A stretch of DNA of 9,104 nt from an uncultured Collinsella sp. (GCA_900556705.1 USPT01000037.1:1-9104); one strand, 5' to 3'. Shown: positions 1 through 5,940, counted from the stretch's first letter. Notes: generated from the sequence alone by a model not told the origin. Numbers and translations are program-made.

Positions 1-667
1 TGGCCGTGCGGAAGGTCTGAGGACGGATGAGGTTGACGCCGACGCAGAAGATGAGCATGGAGCCTACGAGCGAAAGGCTGTCGAGGGCTGCCGTAGTCAT
101 GATGGGGGAGAGTGCGCCGGCAAACAGCGTGATCGTCCCCTGGAACACGGCGACGGGCAGGGCGGAGAAAATGCAGCCGCGGCCAAGCGACGCCGTCATG
201 GTGCAGACGATGATGCAGTCCAATGCGCCTTTCAGGGCAAGCGTTGACCAGTCACCGAGCAGACCGTCCTGGATCGATCCCACAATGGCCATGGCGCCGA
301 TACACACGGTGAGTGAAGTCGAGACAAAAGCGTTGGTGAACTCGTTATCGCCCTCGCTGCCGGTTTTGCGCTTGAGCCATTCGCCAAGGTTCTCGATGGC
401 GGCCTCCAAGTTGATGGCCTCGCCGATGAGCGAGCCGAGGGCGAACGAGACGATGAGCATGGTGGTGCCGGTGGTCGCTAGCGCCTTCCCATCGATAAGG
501 AGCATCTTTTGCATGGTGCCGCCAAGGCCGATAAACAGGACGCACAGCCCCGATGCTTTCATGAGCGTGTCTTGGATGCGCGGTGTAATGAAGCGGCCGC
601 CCGCTAATCCCAAAAGACCGCCCGCAACTAAAAGCACAACGTTGATGATTGTTCCCAAGCCCGGCAT
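1..667 (-). CDS. DUF554 family integral membrane protein (YdfK/YqgA-like), 3' end cut by window edge
   Basis: The 222 residues visible begin MPGLGTIINVVLLVAGGLLG and continue through a run of hydrophobic, glycine-rich helices. Repeated small-residue patches such as GLCVLFIGLGGTM, and the segments near residues 62-80, 116-130 and 175-210, are typical of DUF554 (Bacillus YdfK, E. coli YqgA). Family members are roughly 230-240 residues, so only the last few residues are missing. The protein should sit in the cytoplasmic membrane with about six or seven helices; its transport substrate or other role is not established for the family. The ATG at 667 is chosen because an AGGAGGG ribosome binding site (671-677) lies directly upstream, though with unusually short spacing of 3-4 bases, and no other in-frame start is near. 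It is downstream of and co-oriented with the surface-protein run, with a 118-base gap, so it could be transcribed separately. The family call is strong; the function is unknown. Confidence 0.9.
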   Translation of the reverse strand, partial: MPGLGTIINVVLLVAGGLLGLAGGRFITPRIQDTLMKASGLCVLFIGLGGTMQKMLLIDGKALATTGTTMLIVSFALGSLIGEAINLEAAIENLGEWLKRKTGSEGDNEFTNAFVSTSLTVCIGAMAIVGSIQDGLLGDWSTLALKGALDCIIVCTMTASLGRGCIFSALPVAVFQGTITLFAGALSPIMTTAALDSLSLVGSMLIFCVGVNLIRPQTFRTA

Positions 668-697
668 GAGCCCTCCTGTATTGATGCCAACGTGGCA

Positions 698-706
698 ATC
701 GTAGCA
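698..706 (-). promoter_or_regulatory. Possible extended -10 promoter element for the DUF554 gene
   Basis: Read on the minus strand, TGCTACGAT combines a TG extension with a TACGAT hexamer, about 30 bases upstream of the ATG at 667. I see no convincing -35 hexamer at 16-18 bases. A second AT-rich patch containing TATATA lies at 744-752. The stretch 668-785 otherwise holds nothing recognisable, and there is no strong terminator hairpin after the gene that ends at 786. Confidence 0.3.
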
Positions 707-785
707 GAACGAAATGCGAGGCACATCGCGACTCATCTAATACGTTATATAAGTGGTGTTAGGAATGATGCGCGGCATTTAAGCC

Positions 786-2216
786 TCAGGTGGTTGTCGG
801 GACATAGGGATAGTATTCAAAGCGCAGTGTCATAAGCCGCTGCGGGGATTCAATAGCCGCGGCGATGATATTGGCATCGCGGGCACGATCAAACCCTTCG
901 AGTTCGATCTGATACGAGACGTCTTGCATAATGTCCAGACGTCGCCAGGCTAGGAGTGTGTCACCATCGAATTCCAAGGTCTTGCCTCCGTCTGGAGCAA
1001 CGGCGTATAGACGCAGCTTGGCGGTGGTTGCAGGGTCGACAACCGTGACCTTTTTAATTTCGTTTCGAGTATTCTTGGCGCCCAACAAGGTGAGCAGTGT
1101 TGGGGCCACGACCTCGCCCGATGGCAAAAAGACGACTTCGATGGATTCAGGAAATGCGATGATAGCCGACTTGCGGACGGGCTGATTGGCGGCGGCAACT
1201 TCGATGTTCGCAGCGTCGATGACCTCTGTGTGGTCGAGCGCGGCAAGCACGCAGCAGTTACCTTCATCGATCTCTTGAGGATCAGCAAGCCCCAGACTGT
1301 CCGCGAGCTCGGGATCGTTTGGATCGGCAGCGGGCTCATTCGGCGCTTCGAGAGAAGCTGGGACGCTGTTTGTCGGCGACGGCGTGTCGCCCGCACCTGC
1401 TTCTTTGTCCGCGCTCTCTTCTTGTATGGTTGCGTTGATGGGTTCGTCGTTTGGGGGGAGCGTCTTGGCGTCAAACGCGGAGGGGAGAATTCCGATGGCT
1501 CCGGATCCGTTCCACTCCATTTCGAGAAGCGCCGGGTCGGCAAGAATGCGTTGCCTGCTTTGCGCGTGGGCATCGATTTCAATAGGGCCTGCCTCTATCC
1601 CTCGTGTACGGCTGAGTGATCCGGCTGGCTTCTCGAAATGAGCGTCTGTGTCTTTGGTGCTGACGGCGTAGAACAGCAGGGACGCTTCTCCCGCCGCGAT
1701 AACATCGGTACCGGCTTTGGTCAGCCGCAACGATGCCGTGAATGAGAGGGTGGGCTGCGCATCGTCTGCATTCGCGGCGGCGCAGCCCAGACATATACCG
1801 CCTCCTTTCTCGAAAAACGCACCGTCGAAGGCGACCTTCGCTCCGTTCGCCGAGTCATCGACCGAAGCGATGTCGATGCGCAGCTCTAAATTGCATGGAT
1901 CGCCATCTGCATCGAGCACAACCGAGCGCCACGTGCAGACGGCGCACCCCGCCTGGGAGCCGTTTGCCTTGTTCGAACGCTTGATATCCACGACTATCGA
2001 GCCGTCCGTATTACGACGAAGGCATCCCGAGGTTGAGATCACGGCCTGTGCGATCGAAAAACGCTCGCACGCAATGGCGCTCGACGGATTTGGTGCGAAA
2101 CTTAGGGCTACTGGTAAGGAGTCTGCCATGACGGGAGTCGCCCAAGCGGCGACAGGCGTTCCGGTTGCGAGCGCGCCGCAGAGTGCGACGACGGGCAAAA
2201 GGTTCTTCGATGCCAT
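786..2216 (-). CDS. Secreted cysteine-rich two-domain protein of unknown function
   Basis: This 476-residue protein starts with a signal peptide (residues 1-26: Lys4, a hydrophobic core and an AWA cleavage-type motif). Residues about 30-250 form a cysteine-rich region with C50, C65, a CxxC at 91-94, C108 and a second CxxC at 142-145. Residues about 256-320 are an acidic, Pro/Ala/Asn/Asp-rich linker, then a CC pair at 321-322 and a C-terminal region (about 335-476) whose alternating hydrophobic pattern suggests a beta-sandwich. There is no C-terminal membrane helix and no sortase motif, so it is probably released or held by partners. The ATG at 2216 is well supported by AAGGAGA four bases upstream, and only 18 bases separate it from the sortase-substrate gene before it, implying one transcript. 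I do not recognise a named family. The cysteine pattern suggests disulfides formed after export. It could be the large subunit of a surface complex made with its operon neighbours; that role is inference from context. Confidence 0.82.
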   Translation of the reverse strand: MASKNLLPVVALCGALATGTPVAAWATPVMADSLPVALSFAPNPSSAIACERFSIAQAVISTSGCLRRNTDGSIVVDIKRSNKANGSQAGCAVCTWRSVVLDADGDPCNLELRIDIASVDDSANGAKVAFDGAFFEKGGGICLGCAAANADDAQPTLSFTASLRLTKAGTDVIAAGEASLLFYAVSTKDTDAHFEKPAGSLSRTRGIEAGPIEIDAHAQSRQRILADPALLEMEWNGSGAIGILPSAFDAKTLPPNDEPINATIQEESADKEAGAGDTPSPTNSVPASLEAPNEPAADPNDPELADSLGLADPQEIDEGNCCVLAALDHTEVIDAANIEVAAANQPVRKSAIIAFPESIEVVFLPSGEVVAPTLLTLLGAKNTRNEIKKVTVVDPATTAKLRLYAVAPDGGKTLEFDGDTLLAWRRLDIMQDVSYQIELEGFDRARDANIIAAAIESPQRLMTLRFEYYPYVPTTT

Positions 2217-2234
2217 GGGGTCTCCTTAGCTAAT

Positions 2235-2516
2235 TTAGTGCGGCCTGTCCGTGTTTTGTTTCTGGCTGCGTTTGATGTGCAGACCGAGGCCGGCGGTTCC
2301 CGCGCCTGCTGCTGTGGCGCCTGCTGCCAAGAGCCATCGTCTGTCGCCTGTCTGCGCCAACGGTTCCTCGCGGTCGCCGCGGTCGAGCTCCGAGAGGTCG
2401 ACCGTCACTTGCGTGGCGGCCTGCGCCTGTTCTTGCTGGGCAAAGGCCATGGCTGGCCCAAACGCTAGGATGCTGACGGCGGCGGCCAGGGCGACGGCCT
2501 TATGCCGTGTGCGCAC
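2235..2516 (-). CDS. Very small sortase-anchored surface protein (LAQTG motif)
   Basis: From the GTG at 2516 the product is 93 residues. It has a signal peptide (MRTRHK, a hydrophobic core, cleavage after PAMAFA near residue 26), then only about 30 polar residues, then the sortase signal LAQTG (53-57), a hydrophobic helix (61-80) and a basic tail (IKRSQK). Sortase would cut between T56 and G57 and leave a peptide of about 30 residues on the wall or joined to another protein. The GTG overlaps the end of the upstream WxL-like gene by 17 bases, which suggests translational coupling; no strong ribosome binding site is visible. An in-frame TTG at 2546 would add ten residues (103 in total), preceded by a weak GAAGG, and cannot be excluded. 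The size and position resemble CscD-type small LPXTG proteins of csc clusters. No sortase gene is in the window. The sorting signal is clear; the exact start is uncertain. Confidence 0.78.
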   Translation of the reverse strand: MRTRHKAVALAAAVSILAFGPAMAFAQQEQAQAATQVTVDLSELDRGDREEPLAQTGDRRWLLAAGATAAGAGTAGLGLHIKRSQKQNTDRPH

Positions 2517-3099
2517 CGGGCTCGACCGTCCAGGTGATCGTCGCAACCTGATCGCCTTCGCCGGTTACGCGGAAGATGTCGCGCGTGACGCGGGCGACGT
2601 TTCCGCTTGTCTTGAGCTTGATTTTGTCCGTGCCGCCGGCAATGCCCTGGTAGCCCATGTCGAAGGCTGCATTCTTGGAAAGATCGAGGCCCGTCCCTTG
2701 CGCGGCGGCGCTGGCGTTCTGGAGCGCGCCGTCGGGGCCGACCTTAAAGTCGATGGAGTTCTGCGCGGTTCCGGCCTTGGCGTCGGCGGCAATGGTCCAG
2801 GTGTTCATGGCGTCGATCTTCATGTTGGTGACATGGATGCCGTAGGCCGAATGATTGTCGATGGTGGTCGCGTCTTCTGAGGGGCCCTGAAGCGTGCCGT
2901 CGGCCTTGGCGACGAAGGGAATAACCGTCGGAACTTTGAACTCAACGTTGTCGATCTCGGTCCTGACCATTACCTTCGTGGTTCCAACGCGCCCGGCTGC
3001 CATAGCTGGCGTCGGGGCGGCGCCCATTGCGAGCGCGAGCGCGAGCCCTGTGCCCACGACGAGCGCTCTGACTCCGTTCATGTTCCTGGTGATGTCCAT
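2500..3099 (-). CDS. Secreted WxL-like beta-sandwich surface protein
   Basis: This 199-residue protein has a signal peptide (residues 1 to about 35, ending TPAMAA) and one compact beta-rich domain. The pattern is VEFKVPTVIPFV (52-63), an asparagine-containing strand IDNHSAYGIHVTNMKID (80-96), W101-T-I, and a final strand ATITWTV with W190-T-V nine residues from the end. WxL domains, which bind peptidoglycan non-covalently in low-GC Gram-positives, carry two W-x-L motifs, one internal and one near the C-terminus. Here both are present in the right places with Ile or Val in place of Leu. There is no sortase motif and no C-terminal helix, consistent with non-covalent attachment. The ATG at 3099 has AAAGGA six bases upstream; an internal ATG at residue 7 would also leave a signal peptide. 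It sits between the membrane-anchored 169-residue protein and the sortase substrate. The secreted beta-protein call is firm, WxL relationship moderate. Confidence 0.8.
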   Translation of the reverse strand: MDITRNMNGVRALVVGTGLALALAMGAAPTPAMAAGRVGTTKVMVRTEIDNVEFKVPTVIPFVAKADGTLQGPSEDATTIDNHSAYGIHVTNMKIDAMNTWTIAADAKAGTAQNSIDFKVGPDGALQNASAAAQGTGLDLSKNAAFDMGYQGIAGGTDKIKLKTSGNVARVTRDIFRVTGEGDQVATITWTVEPGAHTA

Positions 3100-3119
3100 G
3101 GTCGTTCCTTTCTATTCGC

Positions 3120-3136
3120 CGCGGGGCGTCCCCGCG
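3120..3136 (-). repeat. Perfect GC-rich hairpin in the 3100-3188 intergenic gap
   Basis: CGCGGGG at 3120-3126 and CCCCGCG at 3130-3136 form a perfect 7-bp inverted repeat around a 3-base loop. In the minus-strand transcript it lies about 20 bases upstream of the WxL-like gene's start and about 10 upstream of its ribosome binding site. No U-run follows, so it is not a classical intrinsic terminator. It could stabilise a processed transcript or tune the level of the WxL-like protein relative to the upstream genes; this is inference. Confidence 0.55.
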
Positions 3137-3188
3137 ATGATTGGACGAATGCTGGTGAATTGCATGCGGTGCCGTGTCGGCCGGAAGG

Positions 3189-3698
3189 CTAGTTCTCGGC
3201 TTGCTCAACCCGCACCTTGACACGTGTCGGATTGCCGTGGCTGTCGAGGGTCTTGGCATCGAGTGCCTGGATCTCGATGTACGCCTCGCCTTCTTTGATG
3301 TCGCCGGCGGGGCACGTCTCGATTGTCTTGCCGGTCTCGACCACACCGGATTCGTACATGGTCTCGTCGTTTTGGATGACGCGGAATCGCTGGGGAAATT
3401 TATTGTCTTGGACGTTTTGCACGTTGACGCGCAGCTTGCCGTCCTCCTGCAGCTGAGCGACCGGCGCGACCGAAATCGTCATCATGTTGTCGCGGACGAT
3501 GGCGTCGAGCTCATCTTGGATTTCCTGACGCGTTTTGCCCTCGGCCGTCGTGACCGAAGCGCCCGCCTCGGGTACGGGCTGCGACTGCCAAGCGTATAGT
3601 CCTACGGCGACAAGGGCGCAGACGATGGCCAAGCAGGCAACGATGAGCTTCTTGCGACGACCCAGGCCTGCAAAGTGGGGTGGCTTCTTCGCGCTCAT
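3189..3698 (-). CDS. Membrane-anchored extracellular beta-domain protein
   Basis: The product is 169 residues. A basic cytoplasmic N-terminus (residues 1-17, ending GRRKK) precedes a single transmembrane helix (18-37), and the remainder is outside the cell. A short charged stalk follows, with EGKTRQEIQDELDAIV at 53-68 possibly helical, then a beta-rich domain (71-165). The pattern KLRVNVQNVQDNKFPQRFRV, then YESGVVETGKTIE and EAYIEIQALD, then RVKVRVE matches a domain often found in Gram-positive surface-protein operons: an asparagine-bearing strand, a Y-x-S-G turn, and a final valine strand. Its partners are not established. The open frame extends further upstream to 4016, but that part is a shadow of the preceding gene. 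The ATG at 3698 is chosen because it overlaps the previous stop as ATGA, giving translational coupling, and immediately precedes the basic/transmembrane segment. It may be the membrane-tethered member of a surface complex. Confidence 0.8.
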   Translation of the reverse strand: MSAKKPPHFAGLGRRKKLIVACLAIVCALVAVGLYAWQSQPVPEAGASVTTAEGKTRQEIQDELDAIVRDNMMTISVAPVAQLQEDGKLRVNVQNVQDNKFPQRFRVIQNDETMYESGVVETGKTIETCPAGDIKEGEAYIEIQALDAKTLDSHGNPTRVKVRVEQAEN

Positions 3699-3991
3699 GC
3701 GGCATCCTTGGCGGTATAGACGCGCGCAAAGGTGGACGGGTCCGCTCCAAAGAGCATGTGAAGCATCAGGCGGCGCGAGTAGACGAGCTCGTCGAAGTCG
3801 GGAGGGAGCTCGATGTCGTGGATATGCGCGATGTGGTGGGCGAGCGCCGAGAACGACTCGGGGTCGCAGATCACATCGGTGGTAACGTGGTAGACCGTCG
3901 TATCGGGGAATGCCTCTTCGTCGAAAGGCAGGAGATGGGGATCGTCGTCGACTTCGATGGCGATGCCGTACTGGGGCCAGTAATATGCCAT
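3695..3991 (-). CDS. Small cytoplasmic protein with a restriction-endonuclease-like (DUF559/AbiEi-type) patch
   Basis: This 98-residue protein has no signal peptide or membrane helix. The opening WPQYGIAIEVDDDPH (5-19) resembles the tyrosine/proline, then aliphatic, then E-V-D strand of the PD-(D/E)XK-like domains in DUF559, VSR and AbiEi-associated proteins. VTTDVICDP (36-44) followed by a helix (45-58) resembles the closing strand-helix of that fold. The stretch between, which normally carries the D-x-R-R-x-x-x-L helix, is missing, so an active nuclease is unlikely. The rest (59-98) is unassigned. The start at 3991 is backed by GGGAGG (3997-4002) five bases upstream. Its stop overlaps the start of the next gene as ATGA. 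It is the first gene of the surface-protein run, an odd place for a nuclease relative; it may be a repurposed or fossil domain. The gene is likely real; the family link is tentative. Confidence 0.68.
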   Translation of the reverse strand: MAYYWPQYGIAIEVDDDPHLLPFDEEAFPDTTVYHVTTDVICDPESFSALAHHIAHIHDIELPPDFDELVYSRRLMLHMLFGADPSTFARVYTAKDAA

Positions 3992-4011
3992 GGGAACCTC
4001 CCTGCTTCTGG

Positions 4012-4035
4012 GCCAAAACTTCTATCGGTTTTGGC
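4012..4035 (-). repeat. 8-bp perfect inverted repeat ahead of the surface operon
   Basis: GCCAAAAC at 4012-4019 and GTTTTGGC at 4028-4035 are perfect reverse complements separated by 8 bases. The repeat ends about 10 bases upstream of the ribosome binding site of the 98-residue gene on the minus strand. It could be an operator for a dimeric repressor or a leader hairpin in the mRNA. Neither is demonstrated. Confidence 0.5.
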
Positions 4036-4064
4036 TGTCGACGCCGACCGTATCAGCCGCTACT

Positions 4065-4091
4065 TGACCAATTTCTGACCAAATGCTTGAC
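4065..4091. repeat. Helically phased direct repeats TGACCAA / TGACCAA / TTGAC
   Basis: TGACCAA occurs at 4065-4071 and again at 4076-4082, exactly 11 bases apart, and a related TTGAC is at 4087-4091. Spacing of one helical turn in a divergent promoter region is typical of tandem binding sites for an activator or repressor. The TTGAC words also resemble -35 hexamers, so the pattern may partly reflect promoter sequence. Confidence 0.4.
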
Positions 4092-4336
4092 GGATTGGCG
4101 TCTCCGCAGGTAAAAGGCGGCAAAAAATACTCCAACTTTTTTCGAGCGACAATCGCGCGGTCGGCGACGGCGGGGCCATATGTGTCAAAAGCATCGTCTG
4201 CCGAGGAAATCAAGCCGCTCGCCGAATTGCACGAACGTAAAAAACGCCAATTATGGAGACGGTCTCGAACACGTCGACGAAACGATGCGGTAACATCTCC
4301 CTGCAAACACTGTAGTTAGCTAAAGGGGGAGTTCGC

Positions 4337-5938
4337 GTGTCTGCAACCATCAAACCCTTCACCGACGAGTTCGAAGAGTATGGTCGCGACGAGTCTCGCG
4401 CATCGGGCGAGGCCTCGAGCATCTCGTTTCCGACAACGGAAAACGAGGTCCGTGCCATTTTGGAAAAGCTCCATGTCGAGCGTGTTCCGGTAACGGTTCA
4501 GGGCGCCCGAACCGGCCTTGCCGCCGGCGCCGTGCCCCACGGCGGGCATATCCTCAATACTTCCCGTATGAATCGCTATTTGGGCCTTCGCCGCGATGAA
4601 CAAGGCCAATTTTTGCTGCGCGTGGAGCCGGGCGTTGTGCTCTCGGAGCTGCGCAAGCAGCTGAGCAAGAAGGTGCTGCCGACCGCTGGTTGGGACCAGG
4701 CATCGCTTAAGGCCTACGATGAGTTTCAAGAGGCCCCCGAGCAGTTCTTTCCCACCGATCCCACCGAGGCGTCTGCCTGTCTGGGCGGCATGGCGGCATG
4801 TAACGCCTCCGGTGCCCGCAGCTACGCCTACGGCCCCATGCGCCCGCATATCACGGGGCTCCACGTCGCGCTGGCTGATGGCGATTTGCTTGAGCTTCAG
4901 CGCGGCGAGGCTTTTGCCCAGGGCCGCCACCTGTCGCTCGTGACGGCAGTGGGCCGTGCACTCGAGCTTGACCTTCCCGACTACACCATGCCCAAGACCA
5001 AAAATGCTTCGGGCTATTTCGTTGCTGACGATATGGATGCCATCGAATTGTTTATCGGTGCGTGTGGCACAATCGGCGTCATCACCGAGCTCGAGATTGC
5101 CCTGCAGGCGGCGCCTGCGGTCGTTTGGGGCGTGAGCTGTTTCTTTGACAGCGAAGACAAGGCCGTGTCCTTCACCGATTCCGTGCGTCCCGTCCTGTCC
5201 CATGCGGCTGCCATCGAGTACTTCGACGCTGGCGCCCTGGATATTCTACGTCGCCAGCGCGAGCAGTCGACGGCGTTTGCCTCGCTGCCGGCGCTCGACA
5301 AAGAGGCCAAGGTCTGTGTCTACGTGGAGCTCGACTGCGACGACGAAGTTCAGGCGACTGAGGAGCTGTATCACTTGGGGTGGGTACTGGAGCTTGCGGG
5401 TGGCCGCGACGATGCGACATGGGTCGCGCGCACCGAGGTCGATCGCGAGTGTCAGCGATTCTTCCGCCATGCGGTGCCCGAGAGCGTCAACATGCTCATC
5501 GACGAGCGTCGCCGCACGGATCCCACCATCACCAAACTGGGCTCGGACATGTCGGTGCCCAACGCACGCTTGGCCGATGTCATCGCCCTTTATCGCCGCA
5601 CGTTGGCCGAAAGCGGGCTTGAATCTGCCGCCTGGGGGCACATCGGTAACAACCATCTGCATGTGAACATTCTGCCGCGCGATGCGCAGGATTACCGCCG
5701 TGGCGGAGAACTCTTTGCCCAGTGGGCTTCCGAGGTCACGGCCATGGGCGGCGCCGTCTCCGCCGAACACGGCGTCGGCAAGATCAAGGCGGACTTCTTG
5801 GAGACGATGTACGGTCACGAGGCCATGGTCGAGTCGGCGCGGCTCAAGCTCCAGCTCGATCCTGCCGGGCAGTTGGGCCGCGGTAACCTGTTTTCGGAGA
5901 AGCTCTTGGATGAGCTCGTCCAGAAAGGGGGCGCGTGA
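4337..5938 (+). CDS. FAD-dependent 2-hydroxyacid (probably D-lactate) dehydrogenase, LctD/GlcD-like
   Basis: This 533-residue cytoplasmic flavoprotein belongs to the VAO/PCMH family. An FAD-binding-4 domain spans about residues 30-255, with the pyrophosphate loop VQGARTGLAAGA at 54-65, FPTDPTEASACLGG at 138-151, KNASGYF at 222-228 and GACGTIGVITE at 241-251. A FAD-oxidase C-terminal domain follows. Its metal/substrate residues are conserved: H435 and H442 in GHIGNNHLH, and E477 in AEHGVG, matching the H-x6-H...E set of D-lactate and D-2-hydroxyglutarate dehydrogenases. The usual GDGN between the histidines is GNNH here. Residues about 118-137 look like an extra loop. Expected chemistry is oxidation of D-lactate to pyruvate with electrons passed to Etf. 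The GTG at 4337 has GGGGGA six bases upstream. It ends two bases before etfB and forms a three-gene operon, which argues for an LctBCD-type complex. Glycolate or 2-hydroxyglutarate remain possible substrates. Confidence 0.88.
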   Translation: MSATIKPFTDEFEEYGRDESRASGEASSISFPTTENEVRAILEKLHVERVPVTVQGARTGLAAGAVPHGGHILNTSRMNRYLGLRRDEQGQFLLRVEPGVVLSELRKQLSKKVLPTAGWDQASLKAYDEFQEAPEQFFPTDPTEASACLGGMAACNASGARSYAYGPMRPHITGLHVALADGDLLELQRGEAFAQGRHLSLVTAVGRALELDLPDYTMPKTKNASGYFVADDMDAIELFIGACGTIGVITELEIALQAAPAVVWGVSCFFDSEDKAVSFTDSVRPVLSHAAAIEYFDAGALDILRRQREQSTAFASLPALDKEAKVCVYVELDCDDEVQATEELYHLGWVLELAGGRDDATWVARTEVDRECQRFFRHAVPESVNMLIDERRRTDPTITKLGSDMSVPNARLADVIALYRRTLAESGLESAAWGHIGNNHLHVNILPRDAQDYRRGGELFAQWASEVTAMGGAVSAEHGVGKIKADFLETMYGHEAMVESARLKLQLDPAGQLGRGNLFSEKLLDELVQKGGA

Positions 5939-5940
5939 AG

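Larger units (their letters stand above)
3992..4336. other. Divergent intergenic region between the surface operon and the oxidase/Etf operon
   Basis: This 345-base stretch has no gene I can support. From left to right it holds the ribosome binding site of the 98-residue gene (3997-4002), an 8-bp inverted repeat (4012-4035) and phased TGACCAA-type direct repeats (4065-4091). Next comes an A6/T6 element (4122-4142), then short palindromes at 4256-4266 (GAGAC-G-GTCTC) and 4272-4279 (CGTCGACG). Finally there is the GGGGGA ribosome binding site for the GTG at 4337. A 7-bp inverted pair, GCATCGT (4191-4197) and ACGATGC (4282-4288), encloses about 84 bases. It must contain promoters in both directions, but no pair of hexamers is convincing. 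The best plus-strand candidates are TTGACG (4087-4092) with TAAAAG 18 bases on, and TTGCAC (4227-4232) with AATTAT 16 bases on; both are weak. Confidence 0.6.

Noticed and set aside
27..704. 225-codon open frame on the plus strand
   Set aside because: It is antisense to the DUF554 gene; its product is rich in Met/Ser/Pro with no membrane pattern or family, whereas the minus frame gives a textbook DUF554 protein.
1717..2229. 170-codon plus-strand open frame opposite the cysteine-rich secreted protein
   Set aside because: The minus frame has a signal peptide, a strong ribosome binding site and operon context; the plus frame has none of these.
3120..3136. Intrinsic transcription terminator
   Set aside because: The hairpin is strong but is not followed by a T-run on either strand.
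3699..4016. Extended N-terminus for the 169-residue membrane protein (start at 4016)
   Set aside because: The extra residues are Arg/Pro/His-rich shadow of the 98-residue gene; the ATGA-coupled start at 3698 directly precedes the basic segment and membrane helix.
4122..4142. A6...T6 element as a bidirectional terminator
   Set aside because: The A and T tracts could pair, but there is no GC stem between them.
4083..4319. 78-codon plus-strand frame in the divergent intergenic region
   Set aside because: There is no ribosome binding site before its ATG, the product is basic and domain-free, and it overlaps the promoter zone. It could still be part of a dispersed repeat.
4316..5203. 295-codon open frame on the minus strand
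   Set aside because: It lies opposite the FAD dehydrogenase, whose frame has clear FAD and metal motifs; the antisense frame is a by-product of GC-rich codon use and has no recognisable family.
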